DNA of 64,000 nucleotides from Conchocele bisecta (GCA_029237695.1 CM055265.1:113244261-113308260); one strand, 5' to 3'; counted from the first letter of the stretch, positions 11,755 through 22,869 are shown. Made by a program: numbers and translations. Notes: generated from the letters alone by a model not told the origin.

Positions 11755-11921
11755 CTGATATGCTGAAGACAGATCGGAATATGCGTCCCCCTCCCGTCAC
11801 CATAGACTTCCTTGGCAAGAAGGAGAATGAGTTATACCCGCTGGTGGAGCGCTATAACAACTTTGAGGAGTACAGCAACAAATTTATGCTACCACTGTTG
11901 CTGCACAAGACATGGGAATGT
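11755..11921 (+). CDS. SETX: Senataxin-like helicase, exon b
   Basis: The acceptor TTCTTGTTGTAG|CT and donor TGT|GTAAGT frame a 167-nt exon, phase 1 in and phase 0 out. It encodes ADMLKTDRNMRPPPVTIDFL, a Lys/Glu patch, then a stretch with LVERYNNFEEY and MLPLLLHKTWEC. The last part matches the 'F..Y...F.PLLL.ETW' block of senataxin proteins just before the helicase region, which gives the family call. Phase and content both join to the exon ending at 10,067 and the exon at 15,114. No frame disruption. Confidence 0.9.
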
Positions 11922-12004
11922 GTAAGTGTTGTTGGTACATTATGGAACGTTTGTGATTGTTATATAGTGGATGATCTTACATGAGTGATTTTACTTGATA
12001 TTTG

Positions 12005-12190
12005 GGATAGGCTGTGACCTAGGGGTTAAAACACCTGACTTCCAATCCGGAGGTTGTGTGTTTCACTTAGGGCATCAAAAATACATTCATAGTATTTCCA
12101 TACCACTGGTCTGTCGGATGAGACTTTAAACTGTGGTCCCAGCTCTATATGACCTTAAACCCATTCACTTGTACTTGTTCATTAGAACAT
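12005..12190 (+). mobile_element. tRNA-derived SINE (GACTTCCAATC family), copy 1
   Basis: Contains ACACCTGACTTCCAATCCGG, a degenerate box B (GGTTGTGTGTTTCAC), the body GTCTGTCGGATGAGACTTTA and the tail AAACCCATTCACTTG. Better copies are at 23.3, 29.4 and 60.8 kb. Confidence 0.75.
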
Positions 12191-12204
12191 AGCATGTTGA
12201 TACA

Positions 12205-12500
12205 TTATGGAATATTGTTACATGACTGCCGTTGTTCGACACCGCTCACAGCCATGTTCAAACATATAGCACGTGTTGTTTCACCATGGCTGTAGACAAT
12301 GCTCATTCCGGGGCCAAGGCAACACATGCAATGCATGTGTCTCATGACATTAGTAGAATGTGCCATTACGTCACCAGACCAGTTCACAATGGTCGCACTA
12401 AAATTTTGAAATTGATGCGGCTGGATCACGCGACGTGCACTGTGAACATGTATGTGTAAATCAGCTGTTTGAATGGAGCAGATTATCAAAGTGCCGAAAG
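12205..12500. other. Unclassified intronic sequence
   Basis: Overlapping 75-94 aa frames on opposite strands resemble no protein. Short inverted pieces (CATGGCTG and ACATGCAATGCATGTGT) suggest a decayed foldback. No gene seen. Confidence 0.4.
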
Positions 12501-12552
12501 TACTGCATATATGCTCAATTTACACGATATTTCCTACGAAAATGGAACAATA

Positions 12553-12692
12553 ACGTTTGACCATGTCCAGCCGTGGGTAAACGTTTGCCGGTGCACTCGG
12601 GAACTGTTTGAACCCGCGGCCTACGGCCTTGGGATTCAAACAGTTCCCTCGTGCCACAGCAAACGTCTACCCACGGCTGGGCATGGTCGAAC
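12553..12692. repeat. Long palindrome
   Basis: GACCATGTCCAGCCGTGGGT...GGAACTGTTTGAACCC is mirrored by GGATTCAAACAGTTCCC...ACCCACGGCTGGGCATGGTC around a GC-rich loop; each arm is about 60 nt with mismatches. It probably forms the core of a foldback MITE. Confidence 0.7.
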
Positions 12693-12699
12693 CTTATAT

Positions 12700-12835
12700 T
12701 AAATTTATATAGAAGACCATCAGCGAGTTTACTGAATTTATAAGAAACTCGGCATATGCCGAGTTTCTTATGAAATCAGTGAACGAGTTCAATAAATATA
12801 GTATGCTAGTTTCTTTTCATTGCATAAGAACATCA
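12700..12835. mobile_element. Small palindromic MITE (GAAACTCGG type)
   Basis: TAAGAAACTCGGCATATGCC reads into its own complement ending GAGTTTCTTA; outer arms TCAGCGAGTTTACTGAATT and AATCAGTGAACGAGTT. Related to 6,395-6,520. Confidence 0.6.
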
Positions 12836-12896
12836 CCACACATGGAAGCTGTTCTGATTATCCAACATAGCATATAATACATTTGTAATTTTTAGC

Positions 12897-14700
12897 GCGC
12901 CTTCCGAAGGAAGAAGTGCTTATGGCATACCCTCGGCATCATAACGTCCGTCCGTCTGTCCGTCTTCAAAAATTATAATGGCCTATATTTTCTGTTTCCT
13001 TGCTTGGATTTGCTTCATATTTCACACACGCATTGCTCCAAGGGTCCTCTACTGTGCTGTGGCAAATCCACGTCTGTACTGCCCCTTCTAAGCCCAGGGT
13101 CAAGGTCACATACTTTGTGCATCTCAAAACCTTAACGCTCGGACGCTCGGGTAAATGGCCTATATTTTCTGTTTCCTTGCTTGGATTTGCTTCATATTTC
13201 ACACACGCATTGCTCCAACTGCGCTGTGCCAAATCCACGTCCGTCCCGCCCCTTCTAAGCCCAGGGTCAAGGTCACATAAGGTCACATACTTTGTGCATC
13301 CCGAAACCTTAACACTCGGGTAAATGGCCTATGTTTTTATGCCCCAGCCACCGAATGGTGAGGGGGGCATATAGTGTTACCGGCGTCCGTACGTATGTAC
13401 GTAACGTACTTAAATTGCTCCAATGGCCCTGTGACAAATCCACATTCGTCCCGCCCCGCTAAGCTCAGGGTCAAGGTCACAGACTTGGTGCGTTTGAAAC
13501 CTTAACGCTCGGGTAAATGGCTTATAATTTCTGTTTCCTTGCTCGGATCTGCTTCACATTTCACACACGCATTTCTCCAATGGTCCTCTACCGCCCTGTG
13601 ACAAATCCACATTCGTCCCACCCCCGCTAAGCCCAGGGTCAAGGTCACAGACTTGGTGCTTTTGAAACCTTAACGCTCGGGTAAATGGCTTATAATTTCT
13701 GTTGCCTTGCTCGGATCTGCTTCACATTTCACACACGCAGTGCTCCAATGGCCCTGTGACAAATCCACATTCGTCCCGCCCCGCTAAGCCCAGGGTCAAG
13801 GTCACAGACTTGGTGCGTTTGAAACCTTAACGCTCGGGTAAATGGCTTATAATTTCTGTTTCCTTGCTCGGATCTGCTTCACATTTCACACACGCATTTC
13901 TCCAATGGTCCTCTACCGCCCTGTGACAAATCCACATTCATCCCACCCCCGCTAAGCCCAGGGTCAAGGTCACAGACTTGGTGCTTTTGAAACCTTAACG
14001 CTCGGGTAAATGGCTTATAATTTCTGTTTCCTTGCTCGGATCTACTTCAATGGTCCTCTACCACCCTGTGACAAATCCACATTCGTCCCGCCCCCGCTAA
14101 GCCTAGGGTCAAGTCACATACTTGGTGCATGCGAAACCTTAACGCTCGGGTAAATGGCTTATAATTTCTGTTTCCTTGCTCGGATCTGCTTCACATTTCA
14201 CACACGCATTTCTCCAATGGTCCTCTACCGCCCTGTGACAAATCCACATTCATCCCACCCCCGCTAAGCCCAGGGTCAAGGTCACAGACTTGGTGCTTTT
14301 GAAATCTTAACGCTCGGGTAAATGGCTTATAATTTCTGTTTCCTTGCTCGGATCTACTTCAATGGTCCTCTACCGCCCTGTGACAAATCCACATTCGTCC
14401 CGCCCCCGCTAAGCCTAGGGTCAAGGTCACATACTTGGTGCATGCGAAACCTTAATGCTCGGGTAAATGGCTTATAATCAAATATGCCTCGTTTTCTTTG
14501 ACTGCCAGCGGGGGCATTTGTGTGCCGACAGGCCACATTTCTAGTATTTTCTGTTTCCTTGCTTGGATTTGCTTCATATTTCACACACGCATTGCTCCAA
14601 GGGTCTACCTCTGCTAAGCCCAGGGTCAAGGTCAAATACTTTGTACGCTCGAAACCTTAGCACGCTCTGGTAAATGGCTCATACATTTTGTTTCCCTATC
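12897..14700 (+). mobile_element. Pearl-like element (host copy, interrupted)
   Basis: The head TTTAGCGCGCCTTCCGAAGG and a short TCCGTCCGTC stretch lead into core units with TTCCTTGCTTGGATTTGCTTC and CCCAGGGTCAAGGTCACATA. A second pearl-like element is inserted between the core bases GGCCTAT and ATTTTCTG; the core resumes at about 14,546. The frames of up to 107 aa on both strands are core shadows. Confidence 0.7.
13332..14545 (+). mobile_element. Pearl-like element with ATGCCCC arms, nested
   Basis: The 5' arm ATGCCCCAGC (13,339) pairs locally with GGGGCAT (13,364-13,370) and matches the 3' arm GCGGGGGCAT (14,508-14,517). A hairpin TGTGCCgacaGGCCACA and terminal TTTCTAGT (to 14,545) follow. 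In between are about seven units of 150-165 bp with GGGTCAAGGTCACAGACTTGG. Removing it rejoins the host core sequence exactly. Confidence 0.8.
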
Positions 14701-15110
14701 CAGCACGTTGTGTTTTCAAATGTGCCCTCGGTTCCTTTGCTGCCACCGGGCGTGCTTCGTTGTCCTCTGACAGCTCTTGTGTTATTACATTTGATTTCAA
14801 AGATACGACAATTTTAATTTGGTGTCATCGATTTGACATCAACTTTTTAATGACGTTGACGTAAATGGAAAATTTATTTTTAATTTTTCTTGATAAATGC
14901 GCACATTTCTGTGAAACCATACAGGAAAAGTTAAATCAATAATCGATCAATGGCCCTTAAGCTAGAACTAGCTGTAACAAAATTGGTTGCAGGGACTGTG
15001 TAAAACATTAATTAGAAATGTTCAAAATACATGTACCGGTAATTCTATGGGATTTTTGAAAAGTTATCTCACTTTTGGCATGCCGCTGTATCTGGACACA
15101 TTAACCTTTT
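14701..15110. other. Intron sequence, no repeat recognised
   Basis: Apart from a possible pearl-like tail fragment near 14,720-14,780 I see no gene and no repeat shared elsewhere in the window. The last 20 bases are a usable polypyrimidine/acceptor region for the following exon. Confidence 0.45.
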
Positions 15111-15113
15111 CAG

Positions 15114-15225
15114 TGTTACCGGTCCTGGTATGAGAGGCGGGTTAGAAGCCACGCACACAATCAGAAGGTGTTCTTCAGCAATATGTCCCAGGCTGGCGAA
15201 CGACTCAACGAATACACCCTATATG
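15114..15225 (+). CDS. SETX: Senataxin-like helicase, exon c
   Basis: AACCTTTTCAG|TGT begins a 112-nt open exon, phase 0 in and phase 1 out, ending at a weaker donor TATG|GTACAG. It reads CYRSWYERRVRSHAHNQK and then FFSNMSQAGERLNEYTLY. It continues the exon b end (TWEC) as the Trp-containing start of the block that follows the PLLL motif in senataxins. Sequence similarity to the family is weak; the call rests on position, phase and the lack of any repeat match. An additional phase 1-1 exon between here and 21,685 cannot be excluded. Confidence 0.6.
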
Positions 15226-15324
15226 GTACAGTAGAACACATCAACACGATAGAAATCTGATACTTATGTACATGTACCGATATTTGGTGAAAATTTAAAC
15301 AACCCAGCCAGTCCTAATATCGTC

Positions 15325-15445
15325 AAATATTTTTTTTTTTTTTTTTTTTTTTAAATCTTGTTATGCCCCTTTAACCCTAGTCAGCCTTAAATAACCTTAT
15401 CTGTTGATAGGCCGTTAAACACCAATAAATCAAATAAAAACAAAT
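15325..15445 (+). mobile_element. SINE 3' tail fragment with poly-T
   Basis: A run of about 22 T is followed by CCTTATCTGTTGATAGGCCG and TTAAACACCAATAAATCAAA, the same 3' end as the SINE at 11.4-11.7 kb. Confidence 0.65.
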
Positions 15446-15565
15446 CCGGTTAAGAGAGGTTACACTAACAAGCTGTCTCAAGTATGAACAATGTGATATG
15501 TTTTCATTCATGTATGACCATGTTTGTATATACATATAATAAGTAATAGTATAATAAGTGGATTT

Positions 15566-17760
15566 TTAGCTCACTTGAGTGAAGCTCATGTGTTACCGCA
15601 ATGTGTCCGTCCGTCCGTCGTCCGTCCGTCGTCCGTCCGTCGTCCGTCGTCCGTCCGTCGTCCGTCCGTCAGTGAACATTTTCAAACGTCTTCTTCTCGG
15701 TAACCATTGGGCCTATAGTCACCAAACTTCATGGTCATGGTCCTTAGGTAGGAGGATTACAAAATTGTTAAAATGACTTCATTACGTAATCCAAGATGGT
15801 CGCCGTCTAAAAATAGCACAAATTCTTCAAAAATCTTCTTCTCAAGAACCGCCAACCGGATTTCGATAAAACTTGGTAGGAATGATCGATGTACAATGCT
15901 CTTTCAAAGTTGTTAAAATGGTGACCCCGGGGTCAAAAATGGGCGTGGCCTGTGGGGTCAAAGTGTAGTCAAATTTTAGTTTTGACCGAATATGGTCATG
16001 TCATATATCATATCGAAGGTATCAACGAGGCGATTACTCTGGTGCATTTTTTTGTCGAAATCGGATGGTTATGTCATCCAAGATGGCCGCCGAAAGGTCA
16101 AAATTCAAAATTCTTCTTCACATGAACCGGTTGGCCCATGGTAGCCAAACTTAAAAGTTATGGTCCATGGGTGAAGCCTTTTCAGATTTGTTAAAATGGA
16201 GGTCATCGCTAATCCAAGATGGCCGCCATTTAAAAATAGCATAAATTCTTAAAAAATCTACTTCTCATGAACCGCTAGCTGGATTTCGACGAAACTTGGT
16301 AGGAATGATCGATGTACAATGCTCTTTCAAAGTTGTTAAAATGGTGACCCCGGGGTCAAAAATGGGCGTGGCCCGTGGGGTCAAACTTGGGTCAAATTTT
16401 ATTTTTGACCGAATATGGTCATGTCTATATCAAATCGAAGGTATCAAATAGGCAATCGCTCTGGTACATTTTTTGTCGAAATTGGATGGTCATGTCATCC
16501 AAGATGGCCACATAAAGATAAAAAGGTCGTTATTTTAATAAAGATTTCAAACGTCTTGTTCTCGTGAATCAAGGGGCCAAGTAGGAGTCAAATTTCACAT
16601 TATATGGTCACGTCCGCGTCGTCCGCGTCGTCCGTTTTTTGTGTAAGGCAAATGCGTTAAAGTTATTGTTTTTTCACAATATCTCTTTAACCCCTTGCCA
16701 GACATTGATAATATTTCACATCAATGTTTGTCTAGGGATGATGCTTCATTACACACACCCCCACATCCAAATTTTTGAATTTTAAGGTCAATTTGGTGCC
16801 CAAGGTTTATTTTCCTTGTAATGTTTTTTTCACCGTTTGTAACAGGAAATGCGTTAAAGTTATTGTTTTTTCATTCACCCCCAATAATTTCTCTTTAACC
16901 CCAATTGCCAGACATTGAATATATTTCACATCAATGTATTTGTCTAGGGATGATGCTTCATTACGCACACCCCCACATCCAAATTATCAAGGTCAAGGTC
17001 ATTTATTTACTTGTAATGTTCACCGGTTTTGTAACAGAAATACGTTAAAGTTATTGTTTTTTCACAATATCTCTTTAACCCCTTGCCAGACTTTGATAAT
17101 ATTTCACACCAATGTTTGTCTAGGGATGATGCTTCATTGCACACACACCCACATCCAAATTTTCAAGGTCAGGTCATTTATTTACTTGTAATGTTCACCG
17201 GTTTTGTAACAGAAATGCGTTAAAGTTATTGTTTTTTCTAAATATCTCTTTAACCCCTTTCCAGACATTGATAATATTTCACATCAATGTTTGTCTACGG
17301 ATGATGCTTCATTATGCACACCCCCACATCCAAATTCTGAAGTTCAATGTAATTTATTTACTTGTAATGTTCACTGTCAAATGCCTAGGCAGGCGCGACA
17401 CCGCTTCCGTGGCGGAATTCTTGTGTTAAAATGGCGGTCGTTGTTAATTAAGATGGCCGCCGTCTAAAAATAGCATATATTCTTAAAAAAATCTTCTCAC
17501 GAACCACCAGACCGATTTCGACGAAACTTGACAGGAATGATCGATGTACAATGCTTTTTCAAAGCTGTTAAAATGGTGACCTCTGGGTCAAATATAGGCA
17601 CCGGGGGGTCAAATAGGGGTCAACTTTTTTACGGAATATGGTTATATAATAAATAAAATCTAAGTATTGCAATAAAATGTAGGCTGGAAGCATCCTGTTG
17701 TGGTCTCCAAACCTCTCAAAGTTGTGTAAGATATATCTGTACATATCGCGAGACAACTCC
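15566..17760 (+). mobile_element. Pearl-like element (TTTTTAGCTC family), interrupted
   Basis: The head TTTTTAGCTCACTTGAG with local GAAGCTCATG, then a (TCCGTCCGTCG)n microsatellite (15,605-15,672), then core units with GGTGACCCCGGGGTCAAA and ATCCAAGATGGCCGCC. The core is broken at about 16,600 by another pearl-like element and resumes at 17,427. No matching 3' tail is found. Confidence 0.7.
16600..17426 (+). mobile_element. Pearl-like element, GCGACA-tail family, copy 1
   Basis: A GTCCGCGTCGTCCGCG head leads into about five units with TATCTCTTTAACCCCTTGCC, TTTGTCTAGGGATGATGC and AAGGTCAAGGTCATTTATTT. The tail reads GCAGGCGCGACA, hairpin CCGCttccgtgGCGG, AATTCTTGT. A near-identical family member is at 47,989-49,124. 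Confidence 0.75.
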
Positions 17761-17960
17761 TACCCTGGTGACTTCTCAAGTTTGTCGCATTTACATTTTG
17801 TGCCTGTCATGGGCTTATTTTGATGTATATGTAGTGACAACTTTACATACCAGTATTTGCTTGATTTTTGTGACATTGCACAGGTGAGTGATATAGGGCC
17901 ATCATGGCCATCTTGTTTGTTGTTGTGTTAAAGGAGCATACTATACCAAACTGACAATGG
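17640..17960. other. Intron sequence, no gene seen
   Basis: A plain stretch with no core repeat and no convincing exon. The 62-aa minus frame is not recognisable. Confidence 0.4.
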
Positions 17961-17964
17961 TCGT

Positions 17965-18179
17965 TGTGACCGGAGACCAGTGCAGATCTAGATCAGACTG
18001 TGCATCTGCACAGTCTGATCAGGATCTGCACTGTTCACCATTTCATCAATGAACCACCCGTCGTGCTTCTCACAAGGAATATAGATCGCTATCAGGCTAC
18101 ATGAGTGTGCTATTTGATCAGGAACTACGCTGGTCATAAATCCTATAAGTCCCATTTCTCCAGTAACAGCCACAATTAT
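17965..18179 (-). mobile_element. GATCAG foldback repeat, interrupted copy
   Basis: Centre CAGACTGTGCATCTGCACAGTCTG is a perfect palindrome (given here as its 18-mer core GACTGTGCATCTGCACAG). Flanks match, inverted, the copy at 61,334-61,590. The 18,180 element is inserted in its end (CAGCCACAATTATT|). Confidence 0.7.
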
Positions 18180-18996
18180 TATACCCCGGCATATGCAGTA
18201 TGTCGAGGGGTATATAGTTTTTATTCGTCCACGTTAAAAGTTTTTAGGTACCCATTATCTTTGTAAGGTAAGTCGAATTGACCTCAAACTTCATATACTT
18301 CCATATCATTATCCATGTTTTCATTCCATACCACACGCATGCGGCCTTCATGTCCATGGTCAAGGTCAAATTACTTTGCGTTAATGTTTTCGGGTACCCA
18401 TTATCTCTGCAACTGTAAGTCGGATTGACTTCAAACTTCATATACTCCTTATCATTTAGTGTTACCCTTGTCCGTCCGTCCCGTCCATCCCGTCCCGTCC
18501 GTCCGTCCGTCCGTCCGTCCGGGCACACATTAGGGTACTTATGGGGTGGGGGGCGTGGCCTAAGACAATAGAAGACAATGGAACTTATTCCGTACCCCGT
18601 AAGCCTATTGTGTCTTACGGGGTATTTCCTTTGATCTTTTATATAGCAAGTACCCCCTAAGGTCCGAAATGTAAGTTCGTCCGTCCGTTCCGTCCGTCCG
18701 TCCCGTCCGTCCGTCCGTCCGTCCGTCCGTCCGTCACAAAACTTTAACGCTCGGGTAAATTTGGCCTCATTTATTATCAAAGCGATATGTGGGGCATCCG
18801 TGTTCTATGAACACATTTTCTAGTTATCCATATTTTCATTCCTTACCATACCCAACCGGCCTTCATGTCCAAGGTCAAGGTGAAATTACTCAGAAATTGC
18901 GTTAAAAGTTTTGTTAAATATTTGTGTTAAAGTTTTTATTTGTTGGTCCAGGCGGCGGCCGGGGGTATATGTGAGCCCGTGCTCACTATCTCTAGT
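18180..18996 (+). mobile_element. Pearl-like element with TATACCCC arms
   Basis: The 5' arm TATACCCCGGC (18,180) pairs locally with GGGGTATA (about 18,207-18,214) and matches GCCGGGGGTATA near the 3' end (18,958-18,969). The tail hairpin GTGAGCccgtGCTCAC (18,971-18,986) and terminal CTCTAGT follow. Core units carry CCATGGTCAAGGTCAAATTA. A second element is nested inside it. Confidence 0.8.
18458..18825 (+). mobile_element. Nested pearl-like element, 5'-truncated
   Basis: Two (TCCG)n microsatellites flank a palindromic insert (18,525-18,660). The 3' end reads GTGGGGCATCC, hairpin GTGTTCtatGAACAC, ATTTTCTAGT. Removing it rejoins CTTATCAT with TATCCATATTTTC of the host. Confidence 0.7.
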
Positions 18997-20531
18997 TCAT
19001 GAATCAATCTGTACTGGGATTCAGACCTCAGTGGTGAATTGTTAAGGGGATTCACACCTGGGGTGAAGTGAATTGTGGTAACGGCATCTGGCAACAGATC
19101 ACGATATAGGGATTTCAGTGTTATAAATATATTATAATGTTGTGTTAACTTTGCAATACTTGTTCCATGCATGTGTATTCCCATCTTTATATGTGGCTGT
19201 AACTGGAAAAATAGGGCTTATGGGTTTTGTGAACAGTGTACATCCTGATCAGACTGTGCATCCGCTAGTGGTGCAACGATATACCAGTATATTGCGATAT
19301 GTCATCCTGACGATACGTATCGCGGTACGGTTTTCGCGTATCGCGATATTTACGCCATATTCTCGGTCGCCATCTTGTGTTAAAATAATAGTGTAAAATT
19401 ATTCAAAATCATTCAAAACATAATTTTTAATATGACAGAAGTAAATATTTTGAATAAGCACGCCACAATTTAGATGACTAATACATGTAGCGAGTAATCT
19501 CGGCCGTCCAATTTCTGTTGTGAACCATCATGTGTCCCCATTCGCGTTGACAGCATGACTTTGCATAAAAATAAATTGCATACAAAAAACATATCACCGG
19601 TTTAACATTAGCCCAGCACAGATTACTGTCTTATATACTGTGTCATTCCTATAAATTGTTTGATTTTGTCTTCCTCTGGTGCTACACACCAAACAAGGAG
19701 TTCGAAGTTATAAAAATTTGCACTGAAAACAAACTTTCTAGACCAAAATGTGCGTACGTGACAGTAGTCTTGTTCTGACTTAGGGGAGATAACTCTTGTT
19801 TACTAATGGACTTCTTATAGTGGAACATTTATTTTTGAAAATAACTTTATAATAAACGGATAAAGAAGGAATAATACTATATAATCTTAGTAATATGTAC
19901 ATTAGTACTTGTTTAAAAGCTGTAGCAATATAATTGTTAACAAATTTAATAGGATTTTGTGTTTATATTAACACTCCTTTTTAGGCACCATCTCGTTATT
20001 ACATTCATACACATGACTCCATTTTCTTGTCCAACATGAAAACGCCAGTAGCAAAATAATTCAAATTAATTGGTGTCCCAGTGAAGGACAATTTGTACTT
20101 TCATTGTTAAATATACAAGGGAGCCCTCACCTACCCCACACATTTTGCTATTGAACATACATATAACACCATTGGCAATCCATCGGTCATGATTATGTTC
20201 TCATGCTTCATATCTTGAACAAGTATAATACCAATCTAAGGGACTGGTCATTATTTATCACCTTATCACCAAGGGAGTTGGGGTGGAAATGGAGCTGGAT
20301 AAATTTTGTTAACTCACCTTAGAAAAGTATAAGCCCCCACCCCTTCCCACAGCTTTTCATTAAATTAAATTGTGAAGGCCCCCCAACCTCCCCCCTCCCA
20401 CCACCACCACCATTGAACAATTAATAATGTTCAAACCCAAAACCCAAAACCCAAAACGAGACGGTTCAAATGAGTGATATCATATTTATTTAATAAACAT
20501 ATATTGCATCTACTGATTGCCTGGGTTAATT

Positions 20532-20680
20532 ATGCTCCTATGCGATAGCCAGGGGGACATATTGCCTTGCTCTTGAGGTTCCGTAAGTCCGTCTGTCTGT
20601 GTACATTTACATCAACAAGTTTGTAAGAGTTTCTCCAGTCAGAGTCCAGTATTCCAGAGGGGCACATCTATGTTTTACAA
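20532..20680 (+). mobile_element. Minimal pearl-like fragment
   Basis: The head TATGCGATAGCCAGGGGGACAT and GTCCGTCTGTCTG match the array at 58,420 onward, but only one short piece of core (TTTGTAAGAGTTTCTCCA) remains. Confidence 0.55.
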
Positions 20681-20924
20681 ACAATGTCTAGTATTAATGT
20701 TGGTGCAAAAGTTAATTTAGTAAAGGTATTAATACATGTACATGTACTTACATTTTCCTAAAATGTTGGGCAAGTAGCTTTTTTGTCTGGGCGAGTAGAT
20801 TATAATTGTACTTGCCCGGCCGGGCAAATGTGAAAAGTGAATATGTTTAAGCCCTGAATATCGCAATACGTATTGCAATATGGGTTTGTTGTATCGCAAT
20901 ATATCGCAATAATTCCATCACAAA

Positions 20925-21267
20925 AATATTTACACAATTCCCTAACATTTGATTGGTCCGTAGCAAGTCTCTGTCCAAAGTTTATATCCCAGTAAACTCC
21001 CATGCCGAACTACTTTCCGTAACCGTCAGGCGCAGTTAAAATAATTCTTAAGAAAACGGAAAATAAACACATTTTCTTGATGAATTTATTTAAAATGCTG
21101 GAATTATAAGGAATGAATGGCCTTTTTGTGGAATTTATCGGGGATATAAACTTGGAAAAGTCGCGGGAATACTGGACGAGGCCTTCCGGCCTTCGTCCAG
21201 TATTCCCGCGACTTTTCCAAGTTTATACCCCGATAAATTCCACAAAAAGGCCATTCATTCCTATAAT
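20925..21267 (-). mobile_element. Foldback MITE with large palindrome, copy 1
   Basis: 21,106-21,267 is a near-perfect palindrome whose arms start GGAATGAATGGCCTTTTTG and meet at GAGGCCTTCCGGCCTTCGTC. The 180-bp flank at 20,925-21,105 matches, in reverse complement, the flank of copy 2. The bidirectional 64-70 aa frames here are palindrome shadows. Confidence 0.85.
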
Positions 21268-21684
21268 ATATCGCAATACGGGTTTGACCGTATCGTTGCA
21301 CCTCTAGCATCCGCACAGTCTGATCAGGATCTACCCTATTCGCTATTCAGTCAATGGAACACCCATCATGCTTCTAACAAGGAATATAAATCGCCATCAG
21401 GCTACAGGAGCATGCGATTTGATCAGGAGCTACACTGATCACAGATCCCATAAGCCCCTGGGGAGAGATGGAGGGGTAACTGTGTGGGTGAGGGGAATTC
21501 ATATTGTTCACCCTCCACTGCAACATCAATCAATCAATCGATTGACCATTCAATCAATGAGCCGCCATGTATTACAGGTATCATCAGTGAGAGATGGAAG
21601 GGTAACTGTGTGGTGAGGGGGAACTCGTGTTGTTGACTCTCCACGGCAAACTTGAGTTCAACACAGAAAAGGGGACAAAATCAG

Positions 21685-21777
21685 AAATGACCAATCAGCT
21701 ACAACTGGCGTTTGTGGAGAGAGTGACATTCCGAGAGACGACCGTGGACAATATATGCGCATGCAATGCGGATATAG
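21685..21777 (+). CDS. SETX: Senataxin-like helicase, exon d
   Basis: The acceptor ACAAAATCAG|AA and donor ATAG|GTAGGA frame 93 nt, phase 1 in and 1 out, joining exon c through a GAA codon. It encodes MTNQLQLAFVERVTFR and then ETTVDNICACNADI. This fits the 'FV..VT.R' strand-rich block before the helicase core in invertebrate senataxins (inferred from family pattern). A nearer acceptor at 21,698 would break the phase chain. The exon is bracketed by inverted copies of the foldback MITE (20,925-21,267 and 22,523-22,865). Confidence 0.72.
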
Positions 21778-21865
21778 GTAGGAACATGAAATGAAAATGT
21801 GGTGATGGTTTCTGAAACATTTCCTACATAAAGGATCCTCGTGTACAATTTTTGGCTTTCAGGTA

Positions 21866-22135
21866 CGTGAGAGTTGAATCCGGTTATACCCATTATAAAA
21901 GTAGTTAGATTAGCACTAATTCATTTATTTATAGGGAGTGGTGTGACTCTGGTGTGGTGAGAACCTGGCACCAGGTTGGGCTCTAATTTCAGGGCTGCAT
22001 ATATCTGTAAATATTCAGTTCTGATTTTGAGATTTTCTTCCCATCACAACTGGTGAAATATGGGGTTCGACCACGTTAACCCGGCCTAAAATGACCATAG
22101 CATTGACAGGACATGAAATAAAAAATAATGCATAA
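21866..22135 (+). mobile_element. SINE-like element
   Basis: GTGAGAGTTGAATCCGG, the shared domain ACTCTGGTGTGGTGAGAACC, and a GGTTCGACCACGTTAACCCGG to ATGAAATAAAAAATAATG end. It shares body sequence with 49.4-49.75 kb and 11.4-11.7 kb. Confidence 0.65.
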
Positions 22136-22278
22136 AGGATCTTACATGAGGGATAATTCAATATATTTATTTACTCATTTGCGTTACTGATTTCACAAGA
22201 AACTCGGCGTTGCCTCATAATCTGTAGTACTACCTGCTTGTCTCTACATGAAGGTTTAAGCTCTGTATAAAAGAATAT

Positions 22279-22500
22279 TAACCCATTTCATGCTGAGGAT
22301 ATGCCATTTTGATTGGGGAAAATCATAAATATTTTCTCTAAATGTGCTTAGAAGTATATGTCGCAACCACCATTTGAACTGTCTCATCGAGATGGTTCAA
22401 ATGAGTGGTCGCAACATATACTTTCAAAAGGGAAATAAGAAAAGTAAAATATTTAAAAAAATTCATATCCGTAAAGGTGTATTCCGATTGTAATGGGTTA
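22279..22500. mobile_element. MITE with TTAACCCATT ends
   Basis: Ends TTAACCCATTTCATGC and GTAATGGGTTAA are inverted. The centre palindrome is TTTGAACTGTCTCATCGAGA and its complement. A second copy is at 38,043-38,262. Confidence 0.8.
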
Positions 22501-22522
22501 AATTCTCCTGCAGATAGATACT

Positions 22523-22865
22523 ATATGAATGAATGGCCTTTTTGTGGAATTTATCGGGGTATAAACTTGGAAAAGTCGCGGGAATACTGGACGAAGGCCG
22601 GAAGGCCTCGTCCAGTATTCCCGCGACTTTTCCAAGTTTATATCCCCGATAAATTCCACAAAAAGGCCATTCATTCCTTATAATTCCAGCATTTGAAATA
22701 AATAAAATCAAGAAAATGTGTTTATTTTCCGTTTTCTTAAGAATTATTTTAACTGCGCCTCACGGTTACGGAAAGTAGTCCGGTGGGAGTTTACTGGGAT
22801 ATAAATTTTGGACAGAGACTTGCTACGGACCAATCAAATGTTAGGGAATTGTGTAAATATTTTTG
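22523..22865 (+). mobile_element. Foldback MITE with large palindrome, copy 2
   Basis: Palindrome 22,523-22,683, then a flank with TCAAGAAAATGTGTTTATTT and GGGAGTTTACTGGGATATAA. It is the inverted equivalent of 20,925-21,267; a third copy is at 57,741-58,040. Confidence 0.85.
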
Positions 22866-22869
22866 TGCT

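Larger units (their letters stand above)
19266..21306. mobile_element. hAT-type non-autonomous transposon, 2,041 bp
   Basis: The left end TAGTGGTGCAACGATA and right end TATCGTTGCACCTCTA are inverted repeats agreeing at 15 of 16 bases. The flanks carry a perfect 8-bp target duplication GCATCCGC (19,258-19,265 and 21,307-21,314). The subtermini are rich in TATCGCGATA/ATCGCAATA motifs. There is no transposase. About 950 bp of the interior (19,511-20,480) recurs at 54,988-55,960. A foldback MITE is nested at 20,925-21,267. Confidence 0.88.
19170..21470 (+). repeat. GATCAG foldback repeat split by a hAT element
   Basis: Left half TGTGGCTGTAACTGG to GTGCATCCGC; right half GCATCCGCACAGTCTGATCAG to CACAGATCCCATAAGCCCC. 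Together they match the uninterrupted copy at 61,334-61,590. Confidence 0.75.
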
